Shown piece by piece: positions 1-8,481 of a DNA stretch of 64,000 nt (the stretch's first letter is position 1; every line of letters begins with the position of its first letter). Both the position numbers and the translations under genes were made by a program. Source of the DNA: Cylindrospermum stagnale PCC 7417. GTDB taxonomy: Bacteria; Cyanobacteriota; Cyanobacteriia; Cyanobacteriales; Nostocaceae. The stretch covers positions 4,305,501-4,369,500 of the forward strand of contig NC_019757.1 in NCBI RefSeq assembly GCF_000317535.1, written 5' to 3'. The notes under the pieces are model-generated. The model was not told the origin of the DNA. It did not search any database and was given only the letters and a program-made list of their open reading frames with translations.

Positions 1-556
1 GATCAAGTCCGTTAGTTGGCTCATCTAAAATCAGGATTGCCGGATCTAGGGCGAGAATCGCGGCTAGGGCGGCTAGGCGTCTTTGTCCCCCTGAAAGTTC
101 GTGGGCAGAACGGTGGGCGTAAGCTTCTAGACCAAAATCAGCTAACAATTGCCGCGCCCGATCAATTGCCACTGCTGGTGGCACACCGTAGTTACGAGGG
201 CCAAATGTGACGTCTTCCAAGATGGTAGGCATAAACAGTTGGTCGTTGGCATCTTGGAAAGCAAAGCCGATGTGCTGCCGGATTTGGGGCAGGGTTTTTG
301 GTGCCACCTTGATGCCATTAATCCAAATTTCCCCGGTACGTGGTTGTTTTAAACCGATCAGGGTTTCCAGCAAGGTGCTTTTTCCTGATCCTGTTGCACC
401 CATTAAAGCGACGCGATCGCCTCTCTTCAAGGTAAAGGAAATTTCTTTTAATACCGGCTCTTGCTGGGAATAGGCATACACCAAGTTTTGCACCTCAACC
501 ACAGCAGTGCAGGGGTGAGAGAGGGAATTTTGGGGATTAGAAGTTAAGGATGTCAA
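1..556 (-). CDS. cbiO: ECF transporter ATPase (CbiO/NikO type), partial at window edge
   Basis: ATP-binding subunit of an energy-coupling-factor importer, very likely for nickel or cobalt given its partners. Seen in the translation: Walker A GATGSGKST, Q-loop region FAFQDANDQLF, signature LSGGQRR and Walker B ILILDEPTNGLD. The window edge cuts the protein just after Walker B, so the H-loop and C-terminus are missing. A TGA lies two codons upstream of the TTG at 556, so translation starts at that TTG or at an in-frame GTG at 502. No good ribosome binding site separates them. It is the third gene of an operon read leftwards after the CbiM-like and CbiQ-like genes. Confidence 0.9.
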   Translation of the reverse strand, partial: MTSLTSNPQNSLSHPCTAVVEVQNLVYAYSQQEPVLKEISFTLKRGDRVALMGATGSGKSTLLETLIGLKQPRTGEIWINGIKVAPKTLPQIRQHIGFAFQDANDQLFMPTILEDVTFGPRNYGVPPAVAIDRARQLLADFGLEAYAHRSAHELSGGQRRLAALAAILALDPAILILDEPTNGLD

Positions 557-579
557 GATTCACCACTCAAAATTCAAAG

Positions 580-1248
580 TTAAATTTTAACGAAACTCTG
601 AAAATAAGAGCTTACGGTTAAACAAGTGGCGATCGCCCCAGCTATTAACAAAACCAAACGCTCTTTTGGTCTAATGGTCGAATCTACGGGTAATTCACCG
701 TTGTAACCACGAGCAATCATCGCGGTGTAAACACGCTCTGCCCTGTCCAAACTGCGGAGGTATAGGGCACCAATCATGGCAGCACTAGCGTAGCGTAGCC
801 ATCCCCCCGTACCATTTAAACCTCGTAATTGAGCGCTGCGTTGCATGCGCGTGACTTCTGAGAGCAAAATTTCTAAATATTGCCCAGCTAATAGCAAATT
901 TTCTTTTAATGGCCCTGGTACTGGTAAACCTTTGAGAGCAATGCCAAAACTGTGAGGAGGTAAAGTTAACAAAAAACTATTCATCGCAATTAGACAAATT
1001 AGCGATCGCACTAGCAAAAAACTAGCTCGCTCCCATCCCAAAGGTAAAGCCACCAATGAGAGAAAAATCAATTCCGTACCGATTAATCCCCCCAGTTGGC
1101 GAATAGAGACGCGCAGTAGCCAGGCCCAAAAAAGTGCGATCGCACCATACACAGCTAAATTAGACCAAGCATAATGCTTTAACAACGCTGCCCCAATCAC
1201 AATCACTAAAGACAGATGCAAGCGTAACGGCAAAGAAATTTTAAGCAT
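580..1248 (-). CDS. cbiQ: ECF transporter transmembrane subunit CbiQ
   Basis: T-component of the same importer (222 residues, usual CbiQ length). Several hydrophobic segments cover the N-terminal half. The two cytoplasmic coupling motifs of T-components are visible: AQLRGLN near residue 140 and AMIARGYNG near residue 180, which contact the ATPases in this family. Its start overlaps the end of the CbiM-like gene by 8 bp, implying translational coupling, and the ATPase gene follows within 25 bp. Confidence 0.92.
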   Translation of the reverse strand: MLKISLPLRLHLSLVIVIGAALLKHYAWSNLAVYGAIALFWAWLLRVSIRQLGGLIGTELIFLSLVALPLGWERASFLLVRSLICLIAMNSFLLTLPPHSFGIALKGLPVPGPLKENLLLAGQYLEILLSEVTRMQRSAQLRGLNGTGGWLRYASAAMIGALYLRSLDRAERVYTAMIARGYNGELPVDSTIRPKERLVLLIAGAIATCLTVSSYFQSFVKI

Positions 1249-2164
1249 TCTTCGGTTTCATCACTTTGGCAATCCCAAAAGCAACAGCAAAGCACACCGT
1301 CGCCCCTATCAGCCCAGCAATGCTAGTACCAATCTCGCCCAAACCCTGAATCCCATAATCAGCTAACGGCGTGGGCACAATTACCCGCACTTCCTCGGCT
1401 AACTTAATAAAGCCTAAGTTTTCCGCCACCCTTTCCAAGCCGTCAGGCCATGCCGAAGCGAACAGCGACAGCACACCGGCAACTAGAATAATGCTGACGA
1501 CAGGCACCAACCAGCCACGAAACTGCTGCTGCTCTCCTGGTAACAAATCTGGTCGTGCTGTGGCTAAGTAAGTCAGCACACCACCAGTAATCAACCCTTC
1601 CCCAATACCAATTAGCAGATGTACACCAGCCATAGTTGCTAAAACTATGTTGACTGGTGCTGTACCAGAAAGGGCTAACTCTAGGGCACAAGCAACGGAT
1701 GCTACTACCACACTAACGCCAGCCGCAATACCTGCCGCCAGCGGTAACCGCCCTCTAGCTCCCCCAAACAGCCGTTGTAAGGTTTGGGTTAACACCCAGC
1801 CAACCCAAACCCCAACTACTGCCATGTTTAAAATATTCGCTCCCAAAGCTGTAATGCCACCATCGGCAAATAGTACAGCTTGAATAATTAACACTGTGGC
1901 AATGCACAACATCCCCGCCCAAGGGCTACCCAAGACGATCGCTGCTAGGGTACCTCCCAACAAGTGACCGCTGGTGCCGCCGGCTACCGGAAAATTGACC
2001 ATCTGCGCGGCAAATATAAAGGCGGTGGTTAAACCCAGTACGGGGGCGCGACGAATCCCAAAAGCTTCTTGCGATCGCCTAAATGCAATTAATAATGCTG
2101 CCACACTCGCTAAACCAGTAGCTGCTGCCACCGGCACCGAAACAAATCCATCAGGAATATGCAT
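1241..2164 (-). CDS. cbiM: Fused CbiM-PDGLE substrate-binding subunit of an ECF nickel/cobalt importer
   Basis: Metal-binding membrane S-component. The start is set at the ATG giving MHIPDGF, because CbiM/NikM proteins bind metal through the free N-terminus and His2, and a strong AGGGGGAG site lies 5 bp upstream. An upstream in-frame ATG at 2200 would bury His2. The N-terminal two thirds is CbiM-like, with several membrane helices and small-residue-rich stretches such as GGTSGHLLGG. The C-terminal part begins PDGLERVAENLGF, the motif of PDGLE domains that replace CbiN/NikN. Such fusions are common in nickel systems, but specificity cannot be proved from sequence. No signal peptide, unlike the CbiM at 4470. 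Confidence 0.9.
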   Translation of the reverse strand: MHIPDGFVSVPVAAATGLASVAALLIAFRRSQEAFGIRRAPVLGLTTAFIFAAQMVNFPVAGGTSGHLLGGTLAAIVLGSPWAGMLCIATVLIIQAVLFADGGITALGANILNMAVVGVWVGWVLTQTLQRLFGGARGRLPLAAGIAAGVSVVVASVACALELALSGTAPVNIVLATMAGVHLLIGIGEGLITGGVLTYLATARPDLLPGEQQQFRGWLVPVVSIILVAGVLSLFASAWPDGLERVAENLGFIKLAEEVRVIVPTPLADYGIQGLGEIGTSIAGLIGATVCFAVAFGIAKVMKPKNA

Positions 2165-2414
2165 GATCTCCCCCTGTATTTCATGTGTTTCTTCACACAA
2201 AATTAAGTTACAAAACTACGGCATCAAATTAATAACAAACAAGAATTCCCCCTTTTAAGCAATGCCCTATTGGGGGATTTCCTAGTGTTACTGAGGGTGG
2301 CTTGGCAATAAAATATACGTTAAGACAATATACCTATTTTCTTAAATATTAATTTTTGTTAATTTTATTTTAAGATTAGCGCTAAACGTGAAATGAGCAT
2401 TGGCGGACACAGAA

Positions 2415-2439
2415 CCCCGACTTCTCAAAGAAGTTGGGG
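2415..2439. terminator. Hairpin downstream of cbiO, likely terminator
   Basis: CCCCGACTTCT, a 3-base loop, then AGAAGTTGGGG forms an 11-bp stem with one G-T pair. It lies just beyond the stop of cbiO (2490) and so can end the CbiMNQO transcript before the next operon. The rest of 2165-2489 is AT-rich upstream sequence of the fused CbiM gene with no gene and no recognisable riboswitch. Confidence 0.55.
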
Positions 2440-2489
2440 ATCTAATTGCTCACGAAATACAGGATTAAACAAATAAATTATGCTCAATC

Positions 2490-3323
2490 CTAGTCATGAA
2501 ATAGATTCAATATTTTCTGCCGCAATTTTTTTAAACCAGGTTCTTCTCCAGACAGTTCTTCAGAAAATAACATCTCATATATCAATGGCACACCAAGCTG
2601 CAACGCTTCGAGAACCTCACGTTGGCTAAATACCTCTTGGGGGGTTCCCTCTAATATTAATCTTCCCCTATCCATCACAAAAATCCAATCTGCCCAGCGA
2701 TAAACTAAATCAAGGTCATGGGTTGCCATTAATATTGTTGTGCCATCGTCATGAATCTTTTTCAGAGTTGCCATCAGGTTACGGGTATGCAGCCGATCTA
2801 AATACGCCGTAGGTTCATCTAGCAACAGTAGTTCTGGTTTTAACACCATTACATCAGCGATAGAAACTCGTTTTTTTTGCCCTAAACTGAGATGATGTAC
2901 TGGTCTTTGAGCTAATTCATTTAACCCAAATTCTCTTAAACCTTGCTCAACTCGCTGTTGAATTTCTGCTACAGGTAATCCCAAATTGCACAAGCCATAA
3001 GAAATATCTTCTTCAACAGTAGAGGCTACCAGTTGTTGCTCTGGATCTTGAAAGACTAACCCGACATTTTGGCGTAATTGCATCAAGGATTTGCGGTCAT
3101 ATTGTAGAGGCTTACCTTGCCAATAAATACTTCCTTTTTGGGGTCTATACAAACCATTAGCCAATAAAAATAATGTGGTTTTGCCACAACCATTTTGACC
3201 GATTAATGCACATTTTTTATGAGCAGGAATCTTCAATATTAAATTATTTAAAGCTGATTGTTGTGAACCTGAATAGGTGTAATTTACCTGTTCAAATTCG
3301 AGTAAACATTGCTGCATTATCAT
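2490..3323 (-). CDS. cbiO: Cobalt ECF transporter ATPase CbiO
   Basis: ATPase of the CbiMNQO cobalt importer (277 residues). Visible motifs are Walker A GQNGCGKTT, Q-loop LVFQDPEQQL, signature LSLGQKKR (the LSxGQ variant usual in ECF ATPases), Walker B LLLLDEPTAYLD and the H-loop ATHDLD. It is the last gene of the operon cbiM-cbiN-cbiQ-cbiO, 55 bp after cbiQ. The start may be the first or the third codon (M1 or M3). A hairpin follows its stop. Confidence 0.93.
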   Translation of the reverse strand: MIMQQCLLEFEQVNYTYSGSQQSALNNLILKIPAHKKCALIGQNGCGKTTLFLLANGLYRPQKGSIYWQGKPLQYDRKSLMQLRQNVGLVFQDPEQQLVASTVEEDISYGLCNLGLPVAEIQQRVEQGLREFGLNELAQRPVHHLSLGQKKRVSIADVMVLKPELLLLDEPTAYLDRLHTRNLMATLKKIHDDGTTILMATHDLDLVYRWADWIFVMDRGRLILEGTPQEVFSQREVLEALQLGVPLIYEMLFSEELSGEEPGLKKLRQKILNLFHD

Positions 3324-3378
3324 ACCGTTTTAATCAAAGCTTTGAAGGAAGAGCTATCAGAACAATTGCCAAAATTTT

Positions 3379-4188
3379 TCAAAATGCCACTGACAAAAAA
3401 GACATTTTTTCTTCCAATATTATTAATATGGCACATCCGAAAATTGCTTCGACGGCATACCGCTTAGATAAATGATAGCGATGGGGATGCCAAACCTGAA
3501 ATTCCCCATTGAAGCCCCGTGAGGCTAAAGTCAAGGAAACTTGACGATAATTTTCTAGAGTGCGCTTGAGTAATTGTCCAATTAACAGAGATAAACTTTT
3601 CATCGCTATCTTAAAAGTGCGGTAGCCACCACGAGATTGTTGGGCAGTCCATAACTCAGATGCTGTGTTTAATAAAACGAAAATAAAGCGGTACATCAGC
3701 AATAAAAGGTCTGTTAACAATATTGGCAACCCGAAGCGACGTAGGGTTTGTAAAAGCTCGGCAAAGGGGATAGTTAGCATCACAAAGTATAAGCAGGAAA
3801 GAGAGGCAAGCGCTCGCGTTAAAATTGTCCATCCCTGCTCAATTCCATGCCTACTGATGTATACATAATAATAGCCAATAGTCAACCCTGTTACTGAGTC
3901 AGTTTGCGCTAAATGCAGGTGAGCAAGGTCTACGCCATTGATCACTAAAGCTGGTAAGCTTGTTAACCAAAATAGAGCGGCAATATAAACTAATTTCACA
4001 TAAATTTTGGCGGGAATACCAGCATAAATGACCGTCCAAATACTTATCCAGATAGCAATGAGAATTTGCACTAGGGGATGGACAAAGGCTGTGATGATTA
4101 GCAGCGCGATCGCAAATAGTAGTTTCTGTTCTGGCGCCAACCACCGCAGCCGATTGGTGTAAGCCAGGGTGTCAATCTGAAGGTTCAT
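3379..4188 (-). CDS. cbiQ: Cobalt ECF transporter transmembrane subunit CbiQ
   Basis: Second CbiQ in the window, T-component of the cobalt importer, about 269 residues from the chosen ATG ([12 protein letters not shown]). An in-frame ATG 63 bp further upstream would place the start deeper inside cbiN. With the chosen start the overlap with cbiN is 17 bp. Five or so membrane segments are apparent. Coupling motifs are AQQSRGGY near residue 185 and LTLASRGFNGEF near residue 220. It differs clearly from the CbiQ at 580, so this is not a recent duplication. Confidence 0.9.
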   Translation of the reverse strand: MNLQIDTLAYTNRLRWLAPEQKLLFAIALLIITAFVHPLVQILIAIWISIWTVIYAGIPAKIYVKLVYIAALFWLTSLPALVINGVDLAHLHLAQTDSVTGLTIGYYYVYISRHGIEQGWTILTRALASLSCLYFVMLTIPFAELLQTLRRFGLPILLTDLLLLMYRFIFVLLNTASELWTAQQSRGGYRTFKIAMKSLSLLIGQLLKRTLENYRQVSLTLASRGFNGEFQVWHPHRYHLSKRYAVEAIFGCAILIILEEKMSFLSVAF

Positions 4189-4483
4189 GATTTTTTCGCT
4201 GTTCAGTACGCCCTTTGGACAAACCCATGAAATACCCCAGCGCTCCCGCACCTAAAGCCGCCTGAGCAGCAAATAAAAAGGTTTGCACTTCGCAACTAGG
4301 CACTTGCATCAGTGGTTGAAACCAAGGTTGATATCCAGGTTTTACTTCTGTAACAGCTTTGGTCGCTCTATCATCCGCGCCGAGAAATTCAGCGTTACGG
4401 GCGATTATTAAGGGTGAAACTGCCAAAAAGACTACTCCTGCTATTAAAAACCAGTTGCTTAACCCTTTTTTAGATTGATTCAT
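4172..4483 (-). CDS. cbiN: Cobalt transport protein CbiN
   Basis: Small accessory subunit (103 residues) of CbiMNQO cobalt importers. It has two membrane helices flanking a periplasmic segment that carries the family motif EFLGADDRA and ends [11 protein letters not shown]. CbiN is known to help load cobalt into CbiM. Its start overlaps the end of cbiM by 14 bp and its end overlaps cbiQ by 17 bp, so the operon is tightly coupled. CbiN marks this set as the cobalt-type system, in contrast to the PDGLE-fused neighbour. Confidence 0.93.
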   Translation of the reverse strand: MNQSKKGLSNWFLIAGVVFLAVSPLIIARNAEFLGADDRATKAVTEVKPGYQPWFQPLMQVPSCEVQTFLFAAQAALGAGALGYFMGLSKGRTEQRKNHEPSD

Positions 4484-5255
4484 TGGTTTGAGGTTCCCGT
4501 TTGATTAATTTTAGTATTTCCAGTTCTGGAGCAGTGTAGGACTGTAGCCAGTTCCACACCAACACAGTCAGCAATCCTTCACTAATTGCTAGAGGAATTT
4601 GTGTAATTGCAAAAATACCCGCAAATTTGGCGAATGAAGCGATAAAACCACCAACAGGTGCCGGAAAAGCTAGGGCGAGTTGCACTGAAGTAATCACGTA
4701 AGTCAGTAAATCGCCCAAGGCTGCGGCGAAGAAAATCGCGATTTTTTGCTTACCACTAAAGCGCATGATTAGCTGATATATCCAGTAAGCGGCAAAGGGC
4801 CCAGCGATCGCCATTGAAAAAACATTAGCCCCCAAAGTCGTCAAACCACCATGGGCTAATAGCAGCGCTTGAAACAACAGCACTAGACTTCCCAACACCG
4901 ACATAGCTAACGGCCCAAATAGCACTGCTCCTAACCCTGTGCCTGTAGGATGAGCGCAACTACCTGTAACCGAAGGCATTTTCAGCGCCGATAACACAAA
5001 GGTAAAAGCTCCCGACAATGCTAGGAGTAACTTGAGTTCTGGGTTGGTTTGGGTAATGCGAGTTAGCGATCGCAATCCTAAAACAAAAAACGGTAACGCC
5101 ACCACCCACCAAAAAACCGCCCAACTTGGTGGTAAGTAGCCTTCCATAATGTGCATGGCATAAGCTGGTGAAGAGGCGCTAACAATAATGTAAAAGCTCA
5201 GAACCCCAATTAAGATTAGGGATGCACGTTTTGATTTGAAAATATTTCTCGACAC
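4470..5255 (-). CDS. cbiM: Cobalt ECF transporter S-component CbiM with signal peptide
   Basis: Cobalt-binding membrane subunit (261 residues). It begins with a basic, hydrophobic signal peptide ending ASSPAYA, directly followed by [10 protein letters not shown]. Cleavage after AYA would expose the Met-His-Ile N-terminus that binds the metal in this family. Later segments include the glycine-rich stretch [20 protein letters not shown]. It heads the cbiMNQO operon and is divergent from the multicopper oxidase gene. I looked upstream for a cobalamin riboswitch (B12 box, paired GGTG elements) and did not find one. Confidence 0.93.
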   Translation of the reverse strand: MSRNIFKSKRASLILIGVLSFYIIVSASSPAYAMHIMEGYLPPSWAVFWWVVALPFFVLGLRSLTRITQTNPELKLLLALSGAFTFVLSALKMPSVTGSCAHPTGTGLGAVLFGPLAMSVLGSLVLLFQALLLAHGGLTTLGANVFSMAIAGPFAAYWIYQLIMRFSGKQKIAIFFAAALGDLLTYVITSVQLALAFPAPVGGFIASFAKFAGIFAITQIPLAISEGLLTVLVWNWLQSYTAPELEILKLIKREPQTNESI

Positions 5256-5401
5256 ACTTTAGCCCTCGCAGCTGTAATTCAAGGACTTAGTTTAGATCAG
5301 CCCACACCCAGACAGACAATTAGACGTTAAAAATTAAAAATTCCCTAGGAAACGCACAAAACCTTACCAACACACAGACAGTAGTTTTCCTGGTATTCAG
5401 G

Positions 5402-5416
5402 ATTATTGACAATAAT
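5402..5416. promoter_or_regulatory. Perfect 7-1-7 inverted repeat, candidate Fur-family operator
   Basis: ATTATTG-A-CAATAAT lies in the 238-bp region between divergent cbiM and the multicopper oxidase gene. The 7-1-7 geometry and AT content resemble Fur/Zur-type boxes. A second palindrome, GCAATT-6-AATTGC, is at 5443-5460, 33 bp before the oxidase start. Assignment to a regulator is inference. Confidence 0.4.
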
Positions 5417-5493
5417 TCTTAAGTCCTATAGGATACATAGAAGCAATTGTAAATAATTGCAACATTCTGTTTGCGCTTACCGAAATTAATTTC

Positions 5494-6519
5494 ATGCCCA
5501 ACTACTTTACTGAAAGTAAAGAAAACCTTTTGAACCGTCGGCAATTGCTGAAGCTGGGACTAGCCGGCGCGGGTGTGGCGGGTGCAGCTACACTTTGGCA
5601 GATGCTAAATGTCAAAAATAAATCAATAGTCAGAGTACCACCGATGGAGATGGTAACTTCTAACGAAGTTGCCAAACCTATGCAAGTACTACGCGACTTT
5701 GATTACGGGACGCTGAAGCAAGAAAATGGCCGGACTATCCGAGAATTTCAGTTAACAGCGGATACTTCCATAATTCAGCTCAACAGTGCCGTCTCTTATA
5801 ATATCTGGGATTTAAATGGCCGCATCCCAGGGCCAACGCTACGGGCAAAACAAGGCGAAAGGGTGCGGGTACTATTTCTCAACCGGGCGGGACATTCCCA
5901 TTCTCTACATTTTCATGGTGTTCATCCGGCAGAAATGGATGGGATACGCCCAATTGGTAATAATAAAGCGACAATTTATGAATTTGACGCTGAACCCTAT
6001 GGCGTTCACTTGTATCACTGCCATATTGAACCCGTCACCCGCCACATCGCTAAGGGTTTGTACGGTATGTTTATCATCGATCCACCCCAACCGCGCCCCC
6101 CGGCTGATGAGATTGTGTTAGTGATGTCTGGCTATGACGTGAATGATGATGGACATAATGAATATTACGCCTTTAATGGTCTGCCGCATCACTACATGCA
6201 TCATCCTGTCCAGATTTACCAAGATCAATTGATTCGGCTGTATGTACTGAACATCATTGAATACGAGACGGCTGTAACTTTTCACCTCCACGCCAACTTC
6301 TTTGATGTTTATCGTTCAGGAATGAGTATGACTCCCAGCGAGAAAACCGATGTTCTAACGATGGGTATAGCAGAAAGACATATTTTGGAATTTGCCTTTC
6401 GCTATCCGGGTAAGTATATGTTTCATCCCCATCAAGATGCGATCGCCGAAAATGGATGCATGGGTCAATTTGAAGTCCTCGCCAAAAACGACTCAACAAA
6501 ACCTGTGAACAAATCCTGA
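5494..6519 (+). CDS. Tat-exported two-domain multicopper oxidase, probable ferroxidase
   Basis: Copper oxidase of 341 residues. The N-terminus has a Tat signal (NRRQLLKLGLAGAGVAGAA, residues 14-32). Copper ligands are visible: HSLHFHG (His139, His141), HLYHCHI with Cys176, His184 and Met192 of a type 1 site, HLHANFF (His264, His266) and MFHPHQ (His311, His313). The length and arrangement fit two-domain laccases or NirK-like cupredoxins rather than three-domain laccases. The genes downstream are an iron-related lipoprotein, a ferritin-like protein and FTR1, so oxidation of ferrous iron for permease uptake is the best role guess, as in yeast Fet3-Ftr1. A NirK-type nitrite reductase is less likely in this context. 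Confidence 0.85.
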   Translation: MPNYFTESKENLLNRRQLLKLGLAGAGVAGAATLWQMLNVKNKSIVRVPPMEMVTSNEVAKPMQVLRDFDYGTLKQENGRTIREFQLTADTSIIQLNSAVSYNIWDLNGRIPGPTLRAKQGERVRVLFLNRAGHSHSLHFHGVHPAEMDGIRPIGNNKATIYEFDAEPYGVHLYHCHIEPVTRHIAKGLYGMFIIDPPQPRPPADEIVLVMSGYDVNDDGHNEYYAFNGLPHHYMHHPVQIYQDQLIRLYVLNIIEYETAVTFHLHANFFDVYRSGMSMTPSEKTDVLTMGIAERHILEFAFRYPGKYMFHPHQDAIAENGCMGQFEVLAKNDSTKPVNKS

Positions 6520-6745
6520 CAAAACTTTTTAATTAACTTCCCAAGATAGCAAGTCCCAGGAATAAGATTAATTTTTTCAATTTTTTTGAGAAAACTTATT
6601 AAATTCTGCTGAATAATTTAGCGACTAGTTGATAAAAAGTGTCATTATATGCGAGAGTAAAATCTATGACATAGGGTCAAACCTAAATGCTACTAATAAA
6701 TTGCAATTTTGCAATTTAGACATTCTAAGTATAAAAGGAGTAAAA

Positions 6746-7789
6746 ATGTTAAAATTTCGCCATCTCTGTTTAGCTGTCGCTAGTACGGCAATAGTTACCC
6801 TGAGCGCCTGTAACAGTACGCCCACCACAGAAAATTCAACCGCGCCAAGTGCTAGCTCTAGCCCCCAAACTACAGAAACAGTTAGTCAAAACAGTCACAG
6901 CGGTCATGGTGGCAAGGCGAAAATTAACATTAATACTGCTATCTTGTCGCAGTTAGATAAATTTGAAGCCAAGTTAGGCGTGCCGGCGCTATCGAACAAA
7001 ATTCAGGCGAATCGTCCCTACGCCAGTCCGGAAGATTTAGTTAGCAAAAAAGTCATTACTCAAGAACAGTTTGACCAAATTAAAGAAGCGGTGACTATTC
7101 AGGAAGTAGTGCTTACAGGTGAAGCTAAAGATATTGACTACATGACTAAATTGGCATTGATGAAAGGGCATCTGTTTGTAGCAAAAGAACTTCTAGATTT
7201 AAATCAGCCAAAACAAGCAGAACCTCATATTGGACATCCAGTTGAGGAGATTTATGTTGATGTTGAAGACCAGCTAAATGAGCGCAAAGTCAAAGAATTC
7301 AAGACAAGTTTGGTGAGTTTACAAGATTTAGTCAAATCTAATCCCAAGAATGCCAAACTGAAAACTGATTTCACTGCTTCCATGCAATCAATTGATCAAG
7401 CGATCGCCGCTTTACCAGCCCCTCAACGCTCAAAACCGGGATTTGTGCTACAGGTGATTAGTGGGTTACTAGATGCAGCCAACTCAGAATACGGCGCAGC
7501 GATCGCCAATGGCAAAGTGGCTGCACCCATTGAGTATCAAGACTCTCGTGGCTTTGTCATCTACGCCAATGAGTTATACAAAGGGATTTCTAGCCAAGTT
7601 GCTCAAGGAAATCCGGAAGCGGACAAAGCGATCGCCACTAATCTTGCTGAACTGCTCAAAGTTTGGCCAGCCGCCATCCCACCCGCGCAAGCAGTCAAAA
7701 CCCCTGCTGATGTTACCAAACTGGTGACAACCATTGAGCAAAACTCTCAAAAAGTGATTGATCAATCCAACACTCAGGCACAAAAATAG
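6746..7789 (+). CDS. Lipoprotein with helix-hairpin-helix and EfeO-like helical region
   Basis: Exported lipoprotein, 347 residues from the ATG preceded by AAGGAG at 5-bp spacing; an upstream in-frame ATG would add 39 residues ahead of the signal peptide. The lipobox is VTLSAC (residues 15-20). A Ser/Thr-rich linker with HSGHGG follows. Then comes a ComEA-like helix-hairpin-helix (ININTAILSQLDKFEAKLG onward), and a long helical region holding MKGHLF and EPHIGHPVEE, which recalls imelysin/EfeO iron-binding proteins. I infer a periplasmic partner of the FTR1 permease. The HHH here is probably not for DNA. The similarity to EfeO is weak and based on reading only. Confidence 0.7.
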   Translation: MLKFRHLCLAVASTAIVTLSACNSTPTTENSTAPSASSSPQTTETVSQNSHSGHGGKAKININTAILSQLDKFEAKLGVPALSNKIQANRPYASPEDLVSKKVITQEQFDQIKEAVTIQEVVLTGEAKDIDYMTKLALMKGHLFVAKELLDLNQPKQAEPHIGHPVEEIYVDVEDQLNERKVKEFKTSLVSLQDLVKSNPKNAKLKTDFTASMQSIDQAIAALPAPQRSKPGFVLQVISGLLDAANSEYGAAIANGKVAAPIEYQDSRGFVIYANELYKGISSQVAQGNPEADKAIATNLAELLKVWPAAIPPAQAVKTPADVTKLVTTIEQNSQKVIDQSNTQAQK

Positions 7790-7840
7790 CAGCCTAGTAC
7801 TATTGGAAACCCAGAATGGGCAGTTTAAAATAAGTAATAA

Positions 7841-7939
7841 GAGCGGAAATAGCTAAAAGTTAAGAGTGAGGATAATCTGGGTTTTTAATACCTGAAAAAA
7901 GTATAACTGCTCACTCTTAACTCATAATTCAATCCGCTC
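7841..7939. repeat. Nested inverted repeat between lipoprotein and ferritin-like genes
   Basis: Outer arms GAGCGGA (7841-7847) and TCCGCTC (7933-7939) and inner arms AGTTAAGAGTGAG (7858-7870) and CTCACTCTTAACT (7910-7922) are perfect complements. The whole spacer can fold as one long hairpin. It may be a terminator or attenuator, or a small non-coding repeat inserted in the operon. Confidence 0.6.
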
Positions 7940-7969
7940 CATTTGTAATTTTGCCTAACTTAACAACTG

Positions 7970-8404
7970 ATGCAAGAGCTTGACCAAAAAAAGGCCATTG
8001 ACCTACTTAACTCCATCATGGAATTTGAACTAGCAGGGGTAGTACGCTATACCCATTATTCTTTGATGGTGACTGGCCCCAACCGGATTCCAATTGTGGC
8101 TTTTTTCAAAGCACAGGCGAGTGAGTCGCTACTTCATGCCCAGCAAGTGGGAGAAATTATCACAGGTTTAGATGGGCATCCCTCCCTAAAAATCGCCCAA
8201 ATGGAAGAGACTTACCAACATAACGTCAAGATTATTTTGGCAGAAAGCTTATCCCACGAAAGCAAAGCGCTGGAGTTGTATAAAAGTCTGCTAGAAATTG
8301 TCACTAATGCCAGCATCTATCTGGAAGAATTCGCCCGTAACATGATTGGTCAGGAAGAGATGCATAATCTCGAACTGAAAAAAATGTTACGCGATTTCAG
8401 CTAG
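7970..8404 (+). CDS. Ferritin-like (bacterioferritin family) di-iron protein
   Basis: Four-helix ferritin-like protein, 144 residues. Candidate di-iron ligands are Glu in MEFELAG (helix 1), Glu and His in QASESLLHAQQ (helix 2), Glu in LAESLSHES (helix 3) and Glu-Glu-His in MIGQEEMHNLE (helix 4). The length is a little under a typical bacterioferritin. It sits between the iron lipoprotein and the FTR1 permease genes, suggesting iron storage or handling for imported iron. There is no haem-ligand methionine that I can assign with confidence, so it may be a non-haem bacterioferritin-like protein. Confidence 0.85.
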   Translation: MQELDQKKAIDLLNSIMEFELAGVVRYTHYSLMVTGPNRIPIVAFFKAQASESLLHAQQVGEIITGLDGHPSLKIAQMEETYQHNVKIILAESLSHESKALELYKSLLEIVTNASIYLEEFARNMIGQEEMHNLELKKMLRDFS

Positions 8405-8481
8405 TATTCCCTGCTCAATAGTCACCAGTCTAAAAATATTTAGATTGGTGACTAATAACTAATGACTAATAATATTGAACT

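Noticed and set aside
5256-5493. Cobalamin riboswitch upstream of cbiM
   Set aside because: No B12-box or paired GGTG/GGGAA elements are found on the minus strand; only palindromes suited to protein binding.
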